A stretch of 47,655 nucleotides of DNA from Hyphomicrobiaceae bacterium (GCA_022844225.1 JALHMC010000031.1:1-47655); one strand, 5' to 3'. Shown: positions 1 through 8,664, counted from the stretch's first letter. A program made the numbers and translations. Notes: a model not told the origin generated them from the sequence alone.

Positions 1-144
1 GTCGTCGAAACTCTCGAGGGCATTCGGTGCGATGTCGCATTGCACGTCGATGGCGCGCACATCGTTCGCGGCGGCCCAGTCGATGGCCTCCTCGACCGAG
101 AGCTTGCGCCCGACGTCGATCCCGATGCGGTCGATGAACGCCAT
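1..144 (-). CDS. Sugar phosphate isomerase/epimerase-like protein, N-terminal 48 residues only
   Basis: The gene runs off the left edge of the window, and only the first 48 codons are present. The fragment begins MAFIDRIGIDVGRKLSVEEA and continues with a predicted helix and a strand (RAIDVQCDIAP). This is the look of the first turns of a xylose-isomerase-like TIM barrel, but the fragment is too short for certainty. The ATG at 144 is preceded by an AGAGG Shine-Dalgarno about nine bases upstream. It lies 35 bp downstream of livF in the same direction, so it is probably the last visible gene of the LIV transport operon. That suggests the imported compound may be a polyol, sugar acid or related catabolic substrate. 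This is inference from context. Confidence 0.55.
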   Translation of the reverse strand, partial: MAFIDRIGIDVGRKLSVEEAIDWAAANDVRAIDVQCDIAPNALESFDD

Positions 145-179
145 GCGCTTGCACCTCTCGGCGGGCCGCCACGCTATCT

Positions 180-905
180 TCAAAGCGCGAGGTAGCGTGC
201 CTTGACGTCCTCGTTCGCCCTCAACGCCTCGATGGTATCACGATAGACGATCTCGCCCTTGTCGATCACGGTCGCGTGGCTGGCGATGCCGAGGCAGAAG
301 TGCATGTTCTGCTCCGCGAGCAGCACGGTGACGCCCATGTCGCGTAGCTTGCGCAACAGCGCGCCGATCTGCTGCACGATGACGGGAGCCAGGCCTTCGC
401 TTGGCTCGTCGAGTAGCAGGCCGACGGGGTTGCCCATCAAGGTGCGGCCAATGGTGAGCATTTGTTGCTCGCCGCCCGAGAGGCGCCCGGCCATGCGGCC
501 CTTGAGCGGCTCCAGCATCGGCAACATTTCGAAGATGCGCGCCAGGGTCCAATAGTCCTCGCCGTTCGGCCCTTTCTTCTCCGCGATGAGCAGGTTGTCC
601 TCGACCGAATGCTCGGGAAACACCTGCCGGTCTTCGGGCACATAGCCGAGTCCGGCGCGCGCAATCACGTGCGGCTTTCTGCGCTGCATCTCGGTACCGA
701 GCACGGTGGTTTTCCCGCGCTTCGGTGGCGCGAGTCCCGCGAGCGCTTTCAACGTCGTCGATTTGCCGGCGCCGTTACGTCCGAGTAACGCCATGGTCTG
801 GCCCTCGGAGACGGCGATGGAGACGTCGAACAGGATCTGGCTGGTACCGTAGAACACGTCGATGTTCTCGGCCGAGAAGATGGTGCGATTGGTGGTCGTC
901 GTCAT
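180..905 (-). CDS. livF: LIV-type ABC transporter ATP-binding protein LivF
   Basis: A 241-residue ABC ATPase, normal length for LivF. Visible motifs are Walker A GRNGAGKST (about residues 42-50), the Q-loop region around LGYVPEDRQVFP, the signature LSGGEQQ and Walker B LLLDEPSEGL. The phrase EDRQVFPEHSVEDNL is characteristic of the LivF branch. It should energise uptake through the LivH/LivM membrane pair, working as a heterodimer with LivG on the cytoplasmic side. Its ATG overlaps the livG stop as ATGA, which implies translational coupling. The family transports branched-chain amino acids but also amides, urea and aromatic or other small organic compounds, so the substrate cannot be read from this subunit. 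Confidence 0.95.
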   Translation of the reverse strand: MTTTTNRTIFSAENIDVFYGTSQILFDVSIAVSEGQTMALLGRNGAGKSTTLKALAGLAPPKRGKTTVLGTEMQRRKPHVIARAGLGYVPEDRQVFPEHSVEDNLLIAEKKGPNGEDYWTLARIFEMLPMLEPLKGRMAGRLSGGEQQMLTIGRTLMGNPVGLLLDEPSEGLAPVIVQQIGALLRKLRDMGVTVLLAEQNMHFCLGIASHATVIDKGEIVYRDTIEALRANEDVKARYLAL

Positions 906-1657
906 GCGTGCGCGGCCTCGAACTCGTCGCCAAGGTAAGCCTTGATCACCTCCGGATGGCGCCGGATTTCATCCGGCGTTCCCTCGGCGAGCACGCGGCC
1001 ATAGCTCAGGACCTTCACGGATTGCGCGATCTTGAACACGATCGACATGTCGTGCTCGATGAAGATCAGCGTCATGCGCTCCAGTTCCCACATGCGGTGC
1101 ACGGTGTCGATCATGGCCCACCGCTCTTCGGGGCCCATGCCGGCGGTCGGCTCGTCGAGCAACAGCACCTGCGGCTCGAGCACCAGGGCGAGTGCGATAT
1201 CGAGCAGTTTCTGGTCGCCATGGCTGAGGTTGCGCGAGACGATCTTGGCCTTGCTCGTGAGGCCGGCCAGTTGCATTACGTGCGCGGCTCGGTCCTCGAG
1301 TTCCGGCAGCGGGAACCGCCGGCCGATGACGGTGTGTTGATGGCGATGTGCCTGCACGGCACCGAGGATTGCGTCGTGCACCGTCAACGTCGGGAAGATA
1401 CGAGCGATCTGGAACGCCCGGCCGATCCCGCGACGCACGATCTCGGGCGGCGACAGACCCGCGATGTCGGTCCCGTCGAGCAGGATGCGGCCCTTGTCCG
1501 GGCGGAAGGCACCCGTGATGAGGTTGAAGAACGTCGTCTTGCCGGCACCGTTCGGGCCGATCACGGCCGAGAGCGAGCCTTTCGGAAAGTGCAGCGAGAC
1601 GTCGTTGGTCGCGGCAACACCGCCGAACGACTTGGAGAGGTTTTCGATTGTCAGCAT
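902..1657 (-). CDS. livG: LIV-type ABC transporter ATP-binding protein LivG
   Basis: A 251-residue ABC ATPase with Walker A GPNGAGKTT (about residues 35-43), the LivG-type signature LSHGDQKLL and Walker B VLLLDEPTAGM. The C-terminal stretch SYGRVLAEGTPDEIRRHPEVIKAYLG is typical of LivG. It pairs with LivF to power the LivHM permease. The start lies six bases after the livM stop and the 3' end overlaps livF by four bases, so the gene is embedded in a tight operon. I see no missing catalytic motif. Confidence 0.95.
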   Translation of the reverse strand: MLTIENLSKSFGGVAATNDVSLHFPKGSLSAVIGPNGAGKTTFFNLITGAFRPDKGRILLDGTDIAGLSPPEIVRRGIGRAFQIARIFPTLTVHDAILGAVQAHRHQHTVIGRRFPLPELEDRAAHVMQLAGLTSKAKIVSRNLSHGDQKLLDIALALVLEPQVLLLDEPTAGMGPEERWAMIDTVHRMWELERMTLIFIEHDMSIVFKIAQSVKVLSYGRVLAEGTPDEIRRHPEVIKAYLGDEFEAAHA

Positions 1658-1663
1658 GACGCT

Positions 1664-2689
1664 TTACTCCCCCGCCGCGACGGCCGGCTTGGCGGAAGCC
1701 GCCACTTCGGACCTGTTCTCGGCGGACAGGGTCGCCTGGCGGCGGTCACGCCACATGTCGGCAACGAAGTCGAGGACGCCCTTTCTCAAGCCGAGCGCAA
1801 AGAGAAGGATGATCCCGCCGAGTACGATCCCGTAGTGGCTGGTCAGCTTCGTGACGACGTCATTGAGCAACAGCAGCATGACCGCGCCGACCAACGGCCC
1901 GAGGAACACCGTCAGACCGCCGAGCATGATCATGAAGATCGCTTCGCCGGAGATGGTCCAGTAGGCAAAGTCGGGGAACGCGCCCGAGACGAACAGGCTC
2001 ATCACGATGCCGCCGACCGCACCGAAGGCTCCGGCGATGACGTAGGCCATCAGGCGCACCCGAAACACGTTGATGCCAAGAAAGGGAGCGCGGGAGACGT
2101 TGTCGCGGATCATGCGCAACGTATAGCCGAACGGCGACTGCACGATGTGATGCATGGCAAGAAGACAGACGACCAACAGCCCGGAGCTGAATAGATAGAG
2201 GTGATAGTAGTTGTCGAGTCGGATGCCGAGGAATGGCGGTCGCGGAATGCCGCCGGTCAAGCCCTGGTCCCCTCCGGTGATTGGGGTCCAGGCGATGATC
2301 AGGCTGTGCAGCAGCATCTGGAATGCCAGCGTCAGGAACGCGAAGTATATCTCACTGAGATTGACGCAGATGGATCCGACGACAACTGCAACGAGGATCG
2401 ACAGGAAGATGGTCAAGAGGAACGCCACCGGTATCGATACGGCGAAGTTCTGCATGATGAGCGCGAACGTGTAGCAGCCGAGTCCGAAATAGAGCCCGTG
2501 CCCGAAGCTCTCCATCCCCGAGTAGCCCACCAGCAGGTTCAGCGAGGTGGCGAAGATGCCGAACGCGGCGAGGCGCACCACGAAATCGGTGAAGCCCTTC
2601 GATGGGAAGATGTAGGGCAGTGCGGCGAGGACGAGAAAGGCTGCGATCGCGATCAGGCTGTCACGCAGCAGTGAGGAGCGTGCGCTCAT
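1664..2689 (-). CDS. livM: LIV-type ABC transporter permease LivM
   Basis: A 341-residue integral membrane protein with about ten hydrophobic segments. It carries the conserved LivM stretches NLLVGYSGMESFGHGLYFGLGCY and ISGEAIFMIMLGGLTVFLGPLVGA, the latter close to the EAA-like coupling loop. It forms the channel with LivH in the inner membrane. The C-terminal 30 residues are charged and alanine-rich and look like a cytoplasmic tail. One base separates its start from the livH stop codon. Length and motifs are normal for the family. Confidence 0.93.
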   Translation of the reverse strand: MSARSSLLRDSLIAIAAFLVLAALPYIFPSKGFTDFVVRLAAFGIFATSLNLLVGYSGMESFGHGLYFGLGCYTFALIMQNFAVSIPVAFLLTIFLSILVAVVVGSICVNLSEIYFAFLTLAFQMLLHSLIIAWTPITGGDQGLTGGIPRPPFLGIRLDNYYHLYLFSSGLLVVCLLAMHHIVQSPFGYTLRMIRDNVSRAPFLGINVFRVRLMAYVIAGAFGAVGGIVMSLFVSGAFPDFAYWTISGEAIFMIMLGGLTVFLGPLVGAVMLLLLNDVVTKLTSHYGIVLGGIILLFALGLRKGVLDFVADMWRDRRQATLSAENRSEVAASAKPAVAAGE

Positions 2690-2690
2690 G

Positions 2691-3593
2691 TCAGCGGCCC
2701 TCCTTGCCGAAGAGACCGCTGGGCTTCAGCACGAGGACGACGGCCATCATCACGAACATCAAGCCCTCGGTGAAGAGCGGAAATCCAATGCTGCCGAAGC
2801 TGCGCACGAGGCCGATCAGGATCGAGCCGACGAGAGCGCCTGCAACTGAGCCCATGCCCCCGATCACGGTCACGATGAAGCTTTCGATGATGATCGAGGT
2901 GCCCATGCCCGCCGTCAGCGAGCGCACCGGGGCGGCAAGTCCGCCGGCAAGTCCGGCGAGCAGACCTCCCAGCATGAAAACGCTCGCATAGACCACGCCC
3001 GTATTGATCCCGAGCGCAGACACCATCGACGGATTGACCGCAGCGGCGCGCACGATCTTGCCGTAGCGTGTCTTGGTGATCAGCAGGCCGAGCAGGGCCG
3101 CAATGATGAGAGTAATGACGATCAGGAACAGGTAGAACACCGGCACGACGCCGCCCGCGAACAAGATGGGCAATTGCTGGAAGGCCGGTGGCATGCCGAA
3201 GGAGAGGAAATCCGCTCCCCAGATGATTTTGACGACATCGTCGAGGATGAGGATCATCGCGTAGCAGACCAGGATCTGCATCAGCACAGGCGAGCCGTAG
3301 ACCCGCGATATCAGCAGGCGCTCGAACAAAACGCCGAAGATCGCGACGCCTATGCCGCCCGCGAGCACGGCGATGAGGTAGCTCCCCGAAAGCTGATAGG
3401 CCGAATACGCAAAGTAGGCGCCGAGCATATAGAATGCCCCGTGCGCGAAGTTGACGACCTTCAACACACCGAAGATCAGCGACACGCCGGCCGCCACCAG
3501 GAAAAGCAGCAGGCCGATGATGAGGCCGCTGGTCGACTGCGTGATGACGCACGACGGCGAGATCAGGCAGCTGCCGAGAGCACTGAGATCCAA
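2691..3593 (-). CDS. livH: LIV-type ABC transporter permease LivH
   Basis: A 300-residue membrane protein with the LivH hallmark FGVLKVVNFAHGAFYMLGAY near residues 41-60, and the conserved GMGSVAGALVGSILIGLVRSFG near the C-terminus. It partners LivM as the other half of the channel. The first 18 residues, containing two cysteines, are an unusual short leader before the first transmembrane helix. No better internal start is obvious. It is the first permease gene after the substrate-binding-protein gene and is separated from it by a strong hairpin at 3631-3662. Confidence 0.93.
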   Translation of the reverse strand: MDLSALGSCLISPSCVITQSTSGLIIGLLLFLVAAGVSLIFGVLKVVNFAHGAFYMLGAYFAYSAYQLSGSYLIAVLAGGIGVAIFGVLFERLLISRVYGSPVLMQILVCYAMILILDDVVKIIWGADFLSFGMPPAFQQLPILFAGGVVPVFYLFLIVITLIIAALLGLLITKTRYGKIVRAAAVNPSMVSALGINTGVVYASVFMLGGLLAGLAGGLAAPVRSLTAGMGTSIIIESFIVTVIGGMGSVAGALVGSILIGLVRSFGSIGFPLFTEGLMFVMMAVVLVLKPSGLFGKEGR

Positions 3594-3630
3594 GGGAAGG
3601 TCACCCTAGTCGTTTGTGGAGCAGACATGA

Positions 3631-3662
3631 CACACGGGTGGCCGTCCTTTGCCACCCGTGTG
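3631..3662 (-). terminator. Intra-operon hairpin between binding protein and livH
   Basis: Two perfectly complementary 12-base arms (3631-3642 and 3651-3662) enclose an 8-base loop in the 91 bp between the substrate-binding-protein gene and livH. There is no long T run after it, so it is more likely a partial terminator or a 3' stabiliser than an absolute stop. Placed after the binding-protein gene, it would leave binding protein in excess over the permease. That arrangement is well known for ABC uptake operons such as maltose and histidine. Confidence 0.75.
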
Positions 3663-3684
3663 ACCGACAAGCAGGCGGGAACGA

Positions 3685-4950
3685 TCAGATGTACTTGTTG
3701 GCCTTCTTCCACTCGTGCTCGAGCTCGAGAATGACCTTCCAGTCGACCGCCTTGACGTCAGGCACGTACGGATCCTTCTGGATCGTCTCGCCCCATCCCG
3801 TCGCGTAGTTGACCAGCGTATTGTCCTCGGCGCGAAGGGTCAGCTTGCCGCCGACGCCAAAAGGACTGTCGATGGTCATGCCGGACATTGCCTCGGCGAG
3901 CTTCTTGGGGTCGACGCTGTTCGTCTTCTTGATTGCCTCGGTGACGAACTTGGCGCCACTGGCATTCTCCCAGGACCAGTTCACGGGGTGCTCGTTGAAC
4001 TTCTTGCGATACTCCGCGGCCCAGTCGGCGTTCTCCTTTGTCGCGGGGAAGGTCGACAGGTAGCGACTGCCGGAGTGGATGCCCTTCGGCAGGTTCTTCA
4101 CGGCCGTCAGGATCGAGTAGTCGGCGATGTTGATCGCGAACACCTGGATCTGAGCGAAAAGATTGTAAATGTTCGATTGGTCGATGAACGCCGTGAGATC
4201 GCCGCCCCACAGGCACGTGTAGACCGCTTGTGGCTTGGTCTGGAGGATCTTGGTCAGCTGCTCGGTATAGTCTGGCTGGAACAGCTTCGGCCAGCTCTCG
4301 CCGATGACCTCGGCGTCCTTGTGGAAATGCTTAAGATACTCGAAAAACAATTTATTCGAGTCGCGTCCGTAGGCGTAGTCGGGCGAGCAGCCCATCCACG
4401 TCTTGAGCCCTTTGGTCTTCGATACCTCAGCAGCATAGCTGCCGCCGGCGATCGAATCGTGAATGCCCTGGCGTGCCGAACGGAAGGCGTTCCACGAGCG
4501 GATCTTCGGATCGGCCGTCAGTGACGACGTCTCGGAATTCATATGCACCGTGAGAACGCCGGTCTCCTTTGCCACCTCTTGGATGGCGAAGGCCGCCGCT
4601 GAGCTGTCGGCGTCGAAGAGAATGTCAACGCCGTCGCTGTTGACGAACTCGCGGGCGATGCGCGCCGATTCCTCGGGCTTTCCCTTTGAATCGCGAACGA
4701 TCAGCTCGATCGGCCGTCCGTTTAGGCCGCCGGCGGCATTGAATTTCTCGATCTCCCAGCTGGCGCCCTTGGAGGATGCCGATCCAACCATGGCGCCACG
4801 GCCAGAGCCGATAGTCACCATGCCGGCCTTGATCGGCTTATTCTGGGCACGCGAGATAAATGGGAACCCTGCGATGGCCGTTGCGGCCGCGGCGCCGGCA
4901 CCCTTGAGCACGCTCCGGCGTCCGACGGCATGTCGGTTGCGACTGGTCAT
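3685..4950 (-). CDS. ABC transporter substrate-binding protein, LIV family (Peripla_BP_6), Tat-type signal
   Basis: A 421-residue periplasmic binding protein when started at the ATG at 4950, which has GGAGG six bases upstream; a longer open frame reaches 5037 without an equivalent site. The N-terminus has twin arginines followed by SVLKG and an alanine-rich hydrophobic stretch ending near SRAQN, so a Tat or Tat-like signal peptide is likely. The mature part shows the family pattern: IGSGRGAMVG, FNAAGGLNGRPIELIVRDSKGKPEESARIAREFV, then DILFDADSSAAAFAI. It is the ligand receptor for the LivHMGF transporter encoded downstream. The ligand is not readable. The neighbouring isomerase-like fragment argues against assuming branched-chain amino acids. 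Confidence 0.92.
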   Translation of the reverse strand: MTSRNRHAVGRRSVLKGAGAAAATAIAGFPFISRAQNKPIKAGMVTIGSGRGAMVGSASSKGASWEIEKFNAAGGLNGRPIELIVRDSKGKPEESARIAREFVNSDGVDILFDADSSAAAFAIQEVAKETGVLTVHMNSETSSLTADPKIRSWNAFRSARQGIHDSIAGGSYAAEVSKTKGLKTWMGCSPDYAYGRDSNKLFFEYLKHFHKDAEVIGESWPKLFQPDYTEQLTKILQTKPQAVYTCLWGGDLTAFIDQSNIYNLFAQIQVFAINIADYSILTAVKNLPKGIHSGSRYLSTFPATKENADWAAEYRKKFNEHPVNWSWENASGAKFVTEAIKKTNSVDPKKLAEAMSGMTIDSPFGVGGKLTLRAEDNTLVNYATGWGETIQKDPYVPDVKAVDWKVILELEHEWKKANKYI

Positions 4951-5007
4951 GACTTTCCTCCCAAGACAATTTTTCCCGCGCCTCAGTTGGCGGGCTTGGG
5001 CGGCAAA

Positions 5008-5037
5008 ATAGCAAGGCTTTTTGATATGTCCAGACAA
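5008..5037 (-). promoter_or_regulatory. Candidate promoter and operator of the LIV transport operon
   Basis: On the minus strand a TTGTCT (5032-5037) and a TGCTAT (5008-5013) are separated by 18 bases, 58 bases upstream of the binding-protein ATG. The -35 element is embedded in AGCTTGTCTGGACATATC (5023-5040), which contains the inverted half-sites TGTC and GACA. Similar GTCYGGAC-centred sequence occurs upstream of the nitroreductase gene. GntR-family catabolic regulators often bind sites of this general form, but assignment to any regulator is inference. Confidence 0.35.
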
Positions 5038-5106
5038 GCTGTCGTTGATCGCCGAAGGCGCGGGCCACCGGGTCGGGTGTTTAGCGCGGTCGAGTTGCGG
5101 GATGCG

Positions 5107-6267
5107 TCAGACCGGCCGCCCGGCAGGATGAGAATCGGCTGTGCCGGGGGTGGCCCTGCTGCCCGACCGTCGCGCAAGAAAGCGCGACTTCAGGCCCAGC
5201 ATCGGCTTCTCGATCCAGTGCCAAGACATGGCCGCGAAGGCGAGCGTGCCGATGCCCGCGACGACGGCGAGCCACTTGCCGTGACCGTGGAATGAGGGAG
5301 CAAGCGCCAGGACGGCCTGGGTGATCGGGAAGCCGTAGAGATAGATGCCGTAGGAGTAATCGTACTTTCTCAGTCCCGCGATCCGATCGTGATGGAAGAG
5401 CCCGATATAGACCGTGGCGTAGACGACGAATATCGGAGCCAGAAATGTGGTCGCTTGCCAATAGAGCAGCGCATAGCTGAGTACGGCAGAGATGGCGAAC
5501 AGTCCGAAGTCACGGGGAATCTCGTGCCTCCAGTGGTAGAATAGGCATCCAGCGAAGAAGTAGTAGACCAGCAACGGCGTGCTGGCGGTGGTGGGCGTGA
5601 GCCCGAAGCCGGTTGCGATGCTGGCAACGATGGCCAGAACTGTGACGATGGCGAAGACGCGGGTAAAGGCGGCGCGATCCAGCAGATGGCCAGATGCCAT
5701 CAATGCCGCCGAAACGAGATAACAATAGAATTCGGCCGGCAGCGTCCACAGGTTGGCATTGACGATATTGGTCGTCTTGTTCTCGTAGAAAACGCCCGGC
5801 AGATCGTACGAAATCAATCCGACGATGTTGCCGAAGTACCGCCAGAACGACCAGTGCGCGAAGTAGTCGCTCAGGATCAGCGTGGTCAGCAACGGACCCA
5901 GCACCAGCGCCGATAGCATGACCTCGACCGTGAGCGCGGGAAAGATCCGCAGAGCGCGCAATGTCAGGAAGCTCGCAACTTCGCGCACTCGCAGCGCGCT
6001 GGCCGTCACGAGAAAACCGCTGAGCGCAAAGAACATCGGAATGAGCGCGACTTGGAGGGGGCGTCGCCACCCGGACCAACCGCGCTCGGACATGGAGGTG
6101 ACCACCTCGACGGGCACCGATAGGGCTCCCGATCCGGCCAGCCACTTGCAATGGCCGTAGAAGATCAGAAGCGCGAGGCCCCAGCGCAGGACATCGAATC
6201 CCGCTGACAGGCCTTTCTGACGGTCGAGGACCTCGCCGATGCTTTGGCGCGTCCGAAACGTGACCAT
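5107..6267 (-). CDS. Acyltransferase 3 family membrane protein (OafA/YrhL type)
   Basis: A 386-residue multi-pass protein of the Acyl_transf_3 family, which moves acetyl or other acyl groups onto surface polysaccharides, lipids or peptides at the inner membrane. Family marks are GFDVLRWGLALLIFYGHCKW near the N-terminus with the conserved helix-1 His, then PMFFALSGFLVTAS, NANLWTLPAEFYCYL and YGIYLYGFPI. About ten transmembrane helices follow. I chose the ATG at 6267, preceded by GGGGGA at a good distance, because the family normally begins shortly before the IGEVLDR-like segment. A GTG at 6378 would add 37 poorly hydrophobic residues. The gene stands alone between the LIV operon and the oxygenase gene. 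The acyl acceptor is unknown. Confidence 0.88.
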   Translation of the reverse strand: MVTFRTRQSIGEVLDRQKGLSAGFDVLRWGLALLIFYGHCKWLAGSGALSVPVEVVTSMSERGWSGWRRPLQVALIPMFFALSGFLVTASALRVREVASFLTLRALRIFPALTVEVMLSALVLGPLLTTLILSDYFAHWSFWRYFGNIVGLISYDLPGVFYENKTTNIVNANLWTLPAEFYCYLVSAALMASGHLLDRAAFTRVFAIVTVLAIVASIATGFGLTPTTASTPLLVYYFFAGCLFYHWRHEIPRDFGLFAISAVLSYALLYWQATTFLAPIFVVYATVYIGLFHHDRIAGLRKYDYSYGIYLYGFPITQAVLALAPSFHGHGKWLAVVAGIGTLAFAAMSWHWIEKPMLGLKSRFLARRSGSRATPGTADSHPAGRPV

Positions 6268-6518
6268 TCCATCCCCCAAACCGTCACAGCAGTCTTCGAC
6301 GTGCCGCTCGTGAAAAACGGTCCGCAACGAAGTGTCGTCCGCCGCCTTGTTGTGCAGATCGCCACCTGATCGGTTCACGACGTTCTGCTTGCTCTTTCCT
6401 CGGGAACGGTAGCCTGAGCGGTTTTTCGGTGCTGTTAACGACGATGATTGGCGGGGGTTATGGCAAAAAGTCCGTTAATCAATGGCCAGGATGAGGCGCG
6501 GCAGCGGCATCGGTCCGG

Positions 6519-7244
6519 TCAGGCGGCATCATGAAAAATGATCCCGAGGGTGTGCCGTCGGCCGGATTTGATCCGGCTCACCCCGTGGCGCATTTTTACG
6601 CGATAATCGCCCCGTGCGCCAGCGACCGGCCGCTCATTAACGGCAAAGATAACGGCCTCGCCCTGGCCGAGGGCAATCACCTCTGGGCGGGATTGCATGC
6701 GCGGCCGCTGCTCGACGAGGACGAACTCGCCCCCGGTGAAATCTTCCTCCGGCATGGACAGCAGCACGGCGACCTGGATCGGGAAGACCGTCGGTCCATA
6801 GAGATCCTGATGCAGGCAGTTGTAGTCGCCGGCCTCGTAGCGCAGGAGCAGCGGCGTAGGTCGCGGTTGGCCGGCCGCGTGGCAGCGCTCGAGAAAGCTC
6901 TGGTGATCGGCCGGAAAAGCAGCGTCGCGCCCCATGCGTGCCATCCATCGTGACGCAATCGGGGCAAGGCGCCCGTAGAGCGTGCGTCGAAGGTCGGCGA
7001 CAACGTCCGGCAGGGGATAATCGAAGTACTTGTACTCCCCGGATCCGAAGCCGTGCCTCGCCATGACGATCCGCGACCGGAACTTGGCGTCCACGTCATA
7101 GAGCGACGTTACGGCACGGCACTCCTCCGCGGAGAGGAGCGGCCCGACCGACGCCGCACCCCGCTGGTCGAGATCGGCCTTGATGGTCTCCCAGTCGAGG
7201 CCGCCGACACGGTCAAGGATCGTCGCTGATGGGCGGCGCTTCAT
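6519..7244 (-). CDS. 2OG-Fe(II) oxygenase, PF09859-like
   Basis: A 241-residue double-stranded beta-helix dioxygenase. The iron-binding HxD is seen in NCLHQDLYG, the distal His in KMRHGVSRI, and the 2-oxoglutarate-binding Arg probably in GRRHTLGIIFHDA. The segments MARHGFGSGEYKYFDYPLPD, CHAAGQPRPTPLLLRYEAGDYN and GGEFVLVEQRPRMQSRPEV match what I remember of the Oxygenase-NA family (PF09859). That family is labelled as oxidative demethylation of damaged nucleic acid, a label resting on weak experimental support. It ends 252 bases before the acyltransferase start and begins 109 bases after the M20 stop in the same direction. GAGGC lies about seven bases before the ATG. Confidence 0.88.
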   Translation of the reverse strand: MKRRPSATILDRVGGLDWETIKADLDQRGAASVGPLLSAEECRAVTSLYDVDAKFRSRIVMARHGFGSGEYKYFDYPLPDVVADLRRTLYGRLAPIASRWMARMGRDAAFPADHQSFLERCHAAGQPRPTPLLLRYEAGDYNCLHQDLYGPTVFPIQVAVLLSMPEEDFTGGEFVLVEQRPRMQSRPEVIALGQGEAVIFAVNERPVAGARGDYRVKMRHGVSRIKSGRRHTLGIIFHDAA

Positions 7245-7273
7245 GGGTTGGCCTCGTTCGTCCCGGTCATCGC

Positions 7274-7288
7274 AAGGCGCTCCGCCTT
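7274..7288 (-). terminator. Small hairpin between M20 gene and oxygenase gene
   Basis: Arms AAGGCG and CGCCTT around a 3-base loop lie in the 109 bp between the stop of the M20 gene and the start of the 2OG oxygenase gene. Six base pairs and no T run make it a weak terminator candidate. A CTTGTCCGG half-site lies nearby at 7317-7326 on the minus strand. Confidence 0.3.
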
Positions 7289-7353
7289 CGCAACTGACAG
7301 CCTCGGCACGCTAACGCCGGACAAGGTTGCGGGCGACCCGAAAGCGGACGCGC

Positions 7354-8547
7354 TCAGACGGCCCCGGGCTCCGGGACCAGTCGCCGCTCGATGAGACGGG
7401 CGAACATGGCGGCGCCGAAGGGGATGGCGTCGTCGTTGAAGTCGTAGCGGTCGTTGTGGACGGGCGCGCTCTTCTCCCCATTGCCGAGGTTGATGTAGGC
7501 GCCCGGCACCTTCTCCAGCATGAAGGCGAAGTCCTCGGAGGCCGATGCCGGCGGCCTGTTGCGGTCGACGCGCGCCTCCCCCACAAGCTCGGCGGCGGCA
7601 TCGGCGATAGCCGCGGTCGGCTCTGGCGCATTGACCAAGGGCGCGAAGATAAACCTGAAATCGACATCGGCCTTGGCGCCCAGGCCTTCGGCAACACCGG
7701 TCGCGATGCGCTTCATGCCAGCCTCGATCAACGAAATCGTGTCCCGCTTCATGGCCCGGACGGTCCCGCCCATGCGCGCCCGCTCTGGGATGACGTTGTA
7801 GGCGTCGCCGCCCTCGAACTTGGTGACGCTGAGCACGCCCATATCGCCGGGTGGGACGTTGCGGGCAACGACGGTCTGCAGTGCGGTGACGATCTGACAG
7901 GCCGCGACGACCGGATCGATGCCCGCGCTCGGCCGGGCCCCATGCGCGCCGCGACCGGTCACCGTGATGTCGAAGAAGGCGCCGCCGGCCATGCCCGTGC
8001 CGGGCGATATGCCGAAAGTGCCGACGGGCGTGCCGGGATGATTGTGCATGCCGTAGAGTTCGTCGGCCGGGAATTTCTCGAGCAGGCCCTCGTTCAGCAT
8101 GGCGAGTGCGCCGCCGGCACCTTCCTCGCCGGGCTGGAAGATGAAGTTGACGGTGCCGTTGAACGCCTTGGTCTCGGCGAGGTAGCGCGCCGCGCCCAGC
8201 AGCATCGCGGTATGGCCGTCGTGACCGCAGGCGTGCTGGATGCCGGCCTTGGTGCTCTTGTAAGCAGCCCCGGTGGCCTCGTGGATGGGCAGCGCATCCA
8301 TATCGGCTCTCAGTCCGATGGAGCGCGGGCCATTGCCGTTGCGTAGCACACCGACCACGCCGGCCCCGCCGACCATGCGGTGAACCTCGATACCCCACGA
8401 TTCGAGCAGCCCCGCCACGATGTCGGCCGTGCGATGGGTCTCGAGGCCGAGCTCGGGATGGGCGTGAATGTCGCGGCGGACGGCCACCAGTGCGTCCTGG
8501 TAGCTTTTCACCCGCTCGAGGGTGGCGGCAGCGGTCGTATCGGGCAT
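7354..8547 (-). CDS. M20 family amidohydrolase (hippurate hydrolase/HipO-like)
   Basis: A 397-residue zinc metallopeptidase-fold amidohydrolase. Metal and active-site segments are RRDIHAHPELGLETHRT near the N-terminus, GLRADMDALPI, the HACGHDGHTAML cluster and QPGEEGAGGA. The C-terminal ASEDFAFMLEKVPGAYINLGNG is standard. Members remove N-acyl groups from amino acids (hippurate, N-acetyl or indole-3-acetyl conjugates) in the cytosol. The start is the ATG at 8547 with GAGGA seven bases upstream. The open frame continues further upstream to a GTG at 8712 and beyond, but that extension is ABC-ATPase sequence, not amidohydrolase, and is annotated as a fossil. The true substrate is not readable. 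Confidence 0.9.
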   Translation of the reverse strand: MPDTTAAATLERVKSYQDALVAVRRDIHAHPELGLETHRTADIVAGLLESWGIEVHRMVGGAGVVGVLRNGNGPRSIGLRADMDALPIHEATGAAYKSTKAGIQHACGHDGHTAMLLGAARYLAETKAFNGTVNFIFQPGEEGAGGALAMLNEGLLEKFPADELYGMHNHPGTPVGTFGISPGTGMAGGAFFDITVTGRGAHGARPSAGIDPVVAACQIVTALQTVVARNVPPGDMGVLSVTKFEGGDAYNVIPERARMGGTVRAMKRDTISLIEAGMKRIATGVAEGLGAKADVDFRFIFAPLVNAPEPTAAIADAAAELVGEARVDRNRPPASASEDFAFMLEKVPGAYINLGNGEKSAPVHNDRYDFNDDAIPFGAAMFARLIERRLVPEPGAV

Positions 8548-8664
8548 GGCAAGTCCTCGATGGTGATGGCACATCGGCAGAGCCGGAAGTCCGCACCATC
8601 GCCAGCCTCGGCTCGCGACGCAACGCCGAAAACCGAGCACGCCGCTTCGATCACGAAAACCAGA

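Noticed and set aside
725..2194. A 489-codon plus-strand open frame across livG and livM
   Set aside because: Its sequence is highly charged and low-complexity, and it overlaps three well-supported transporter genes on the other strand.
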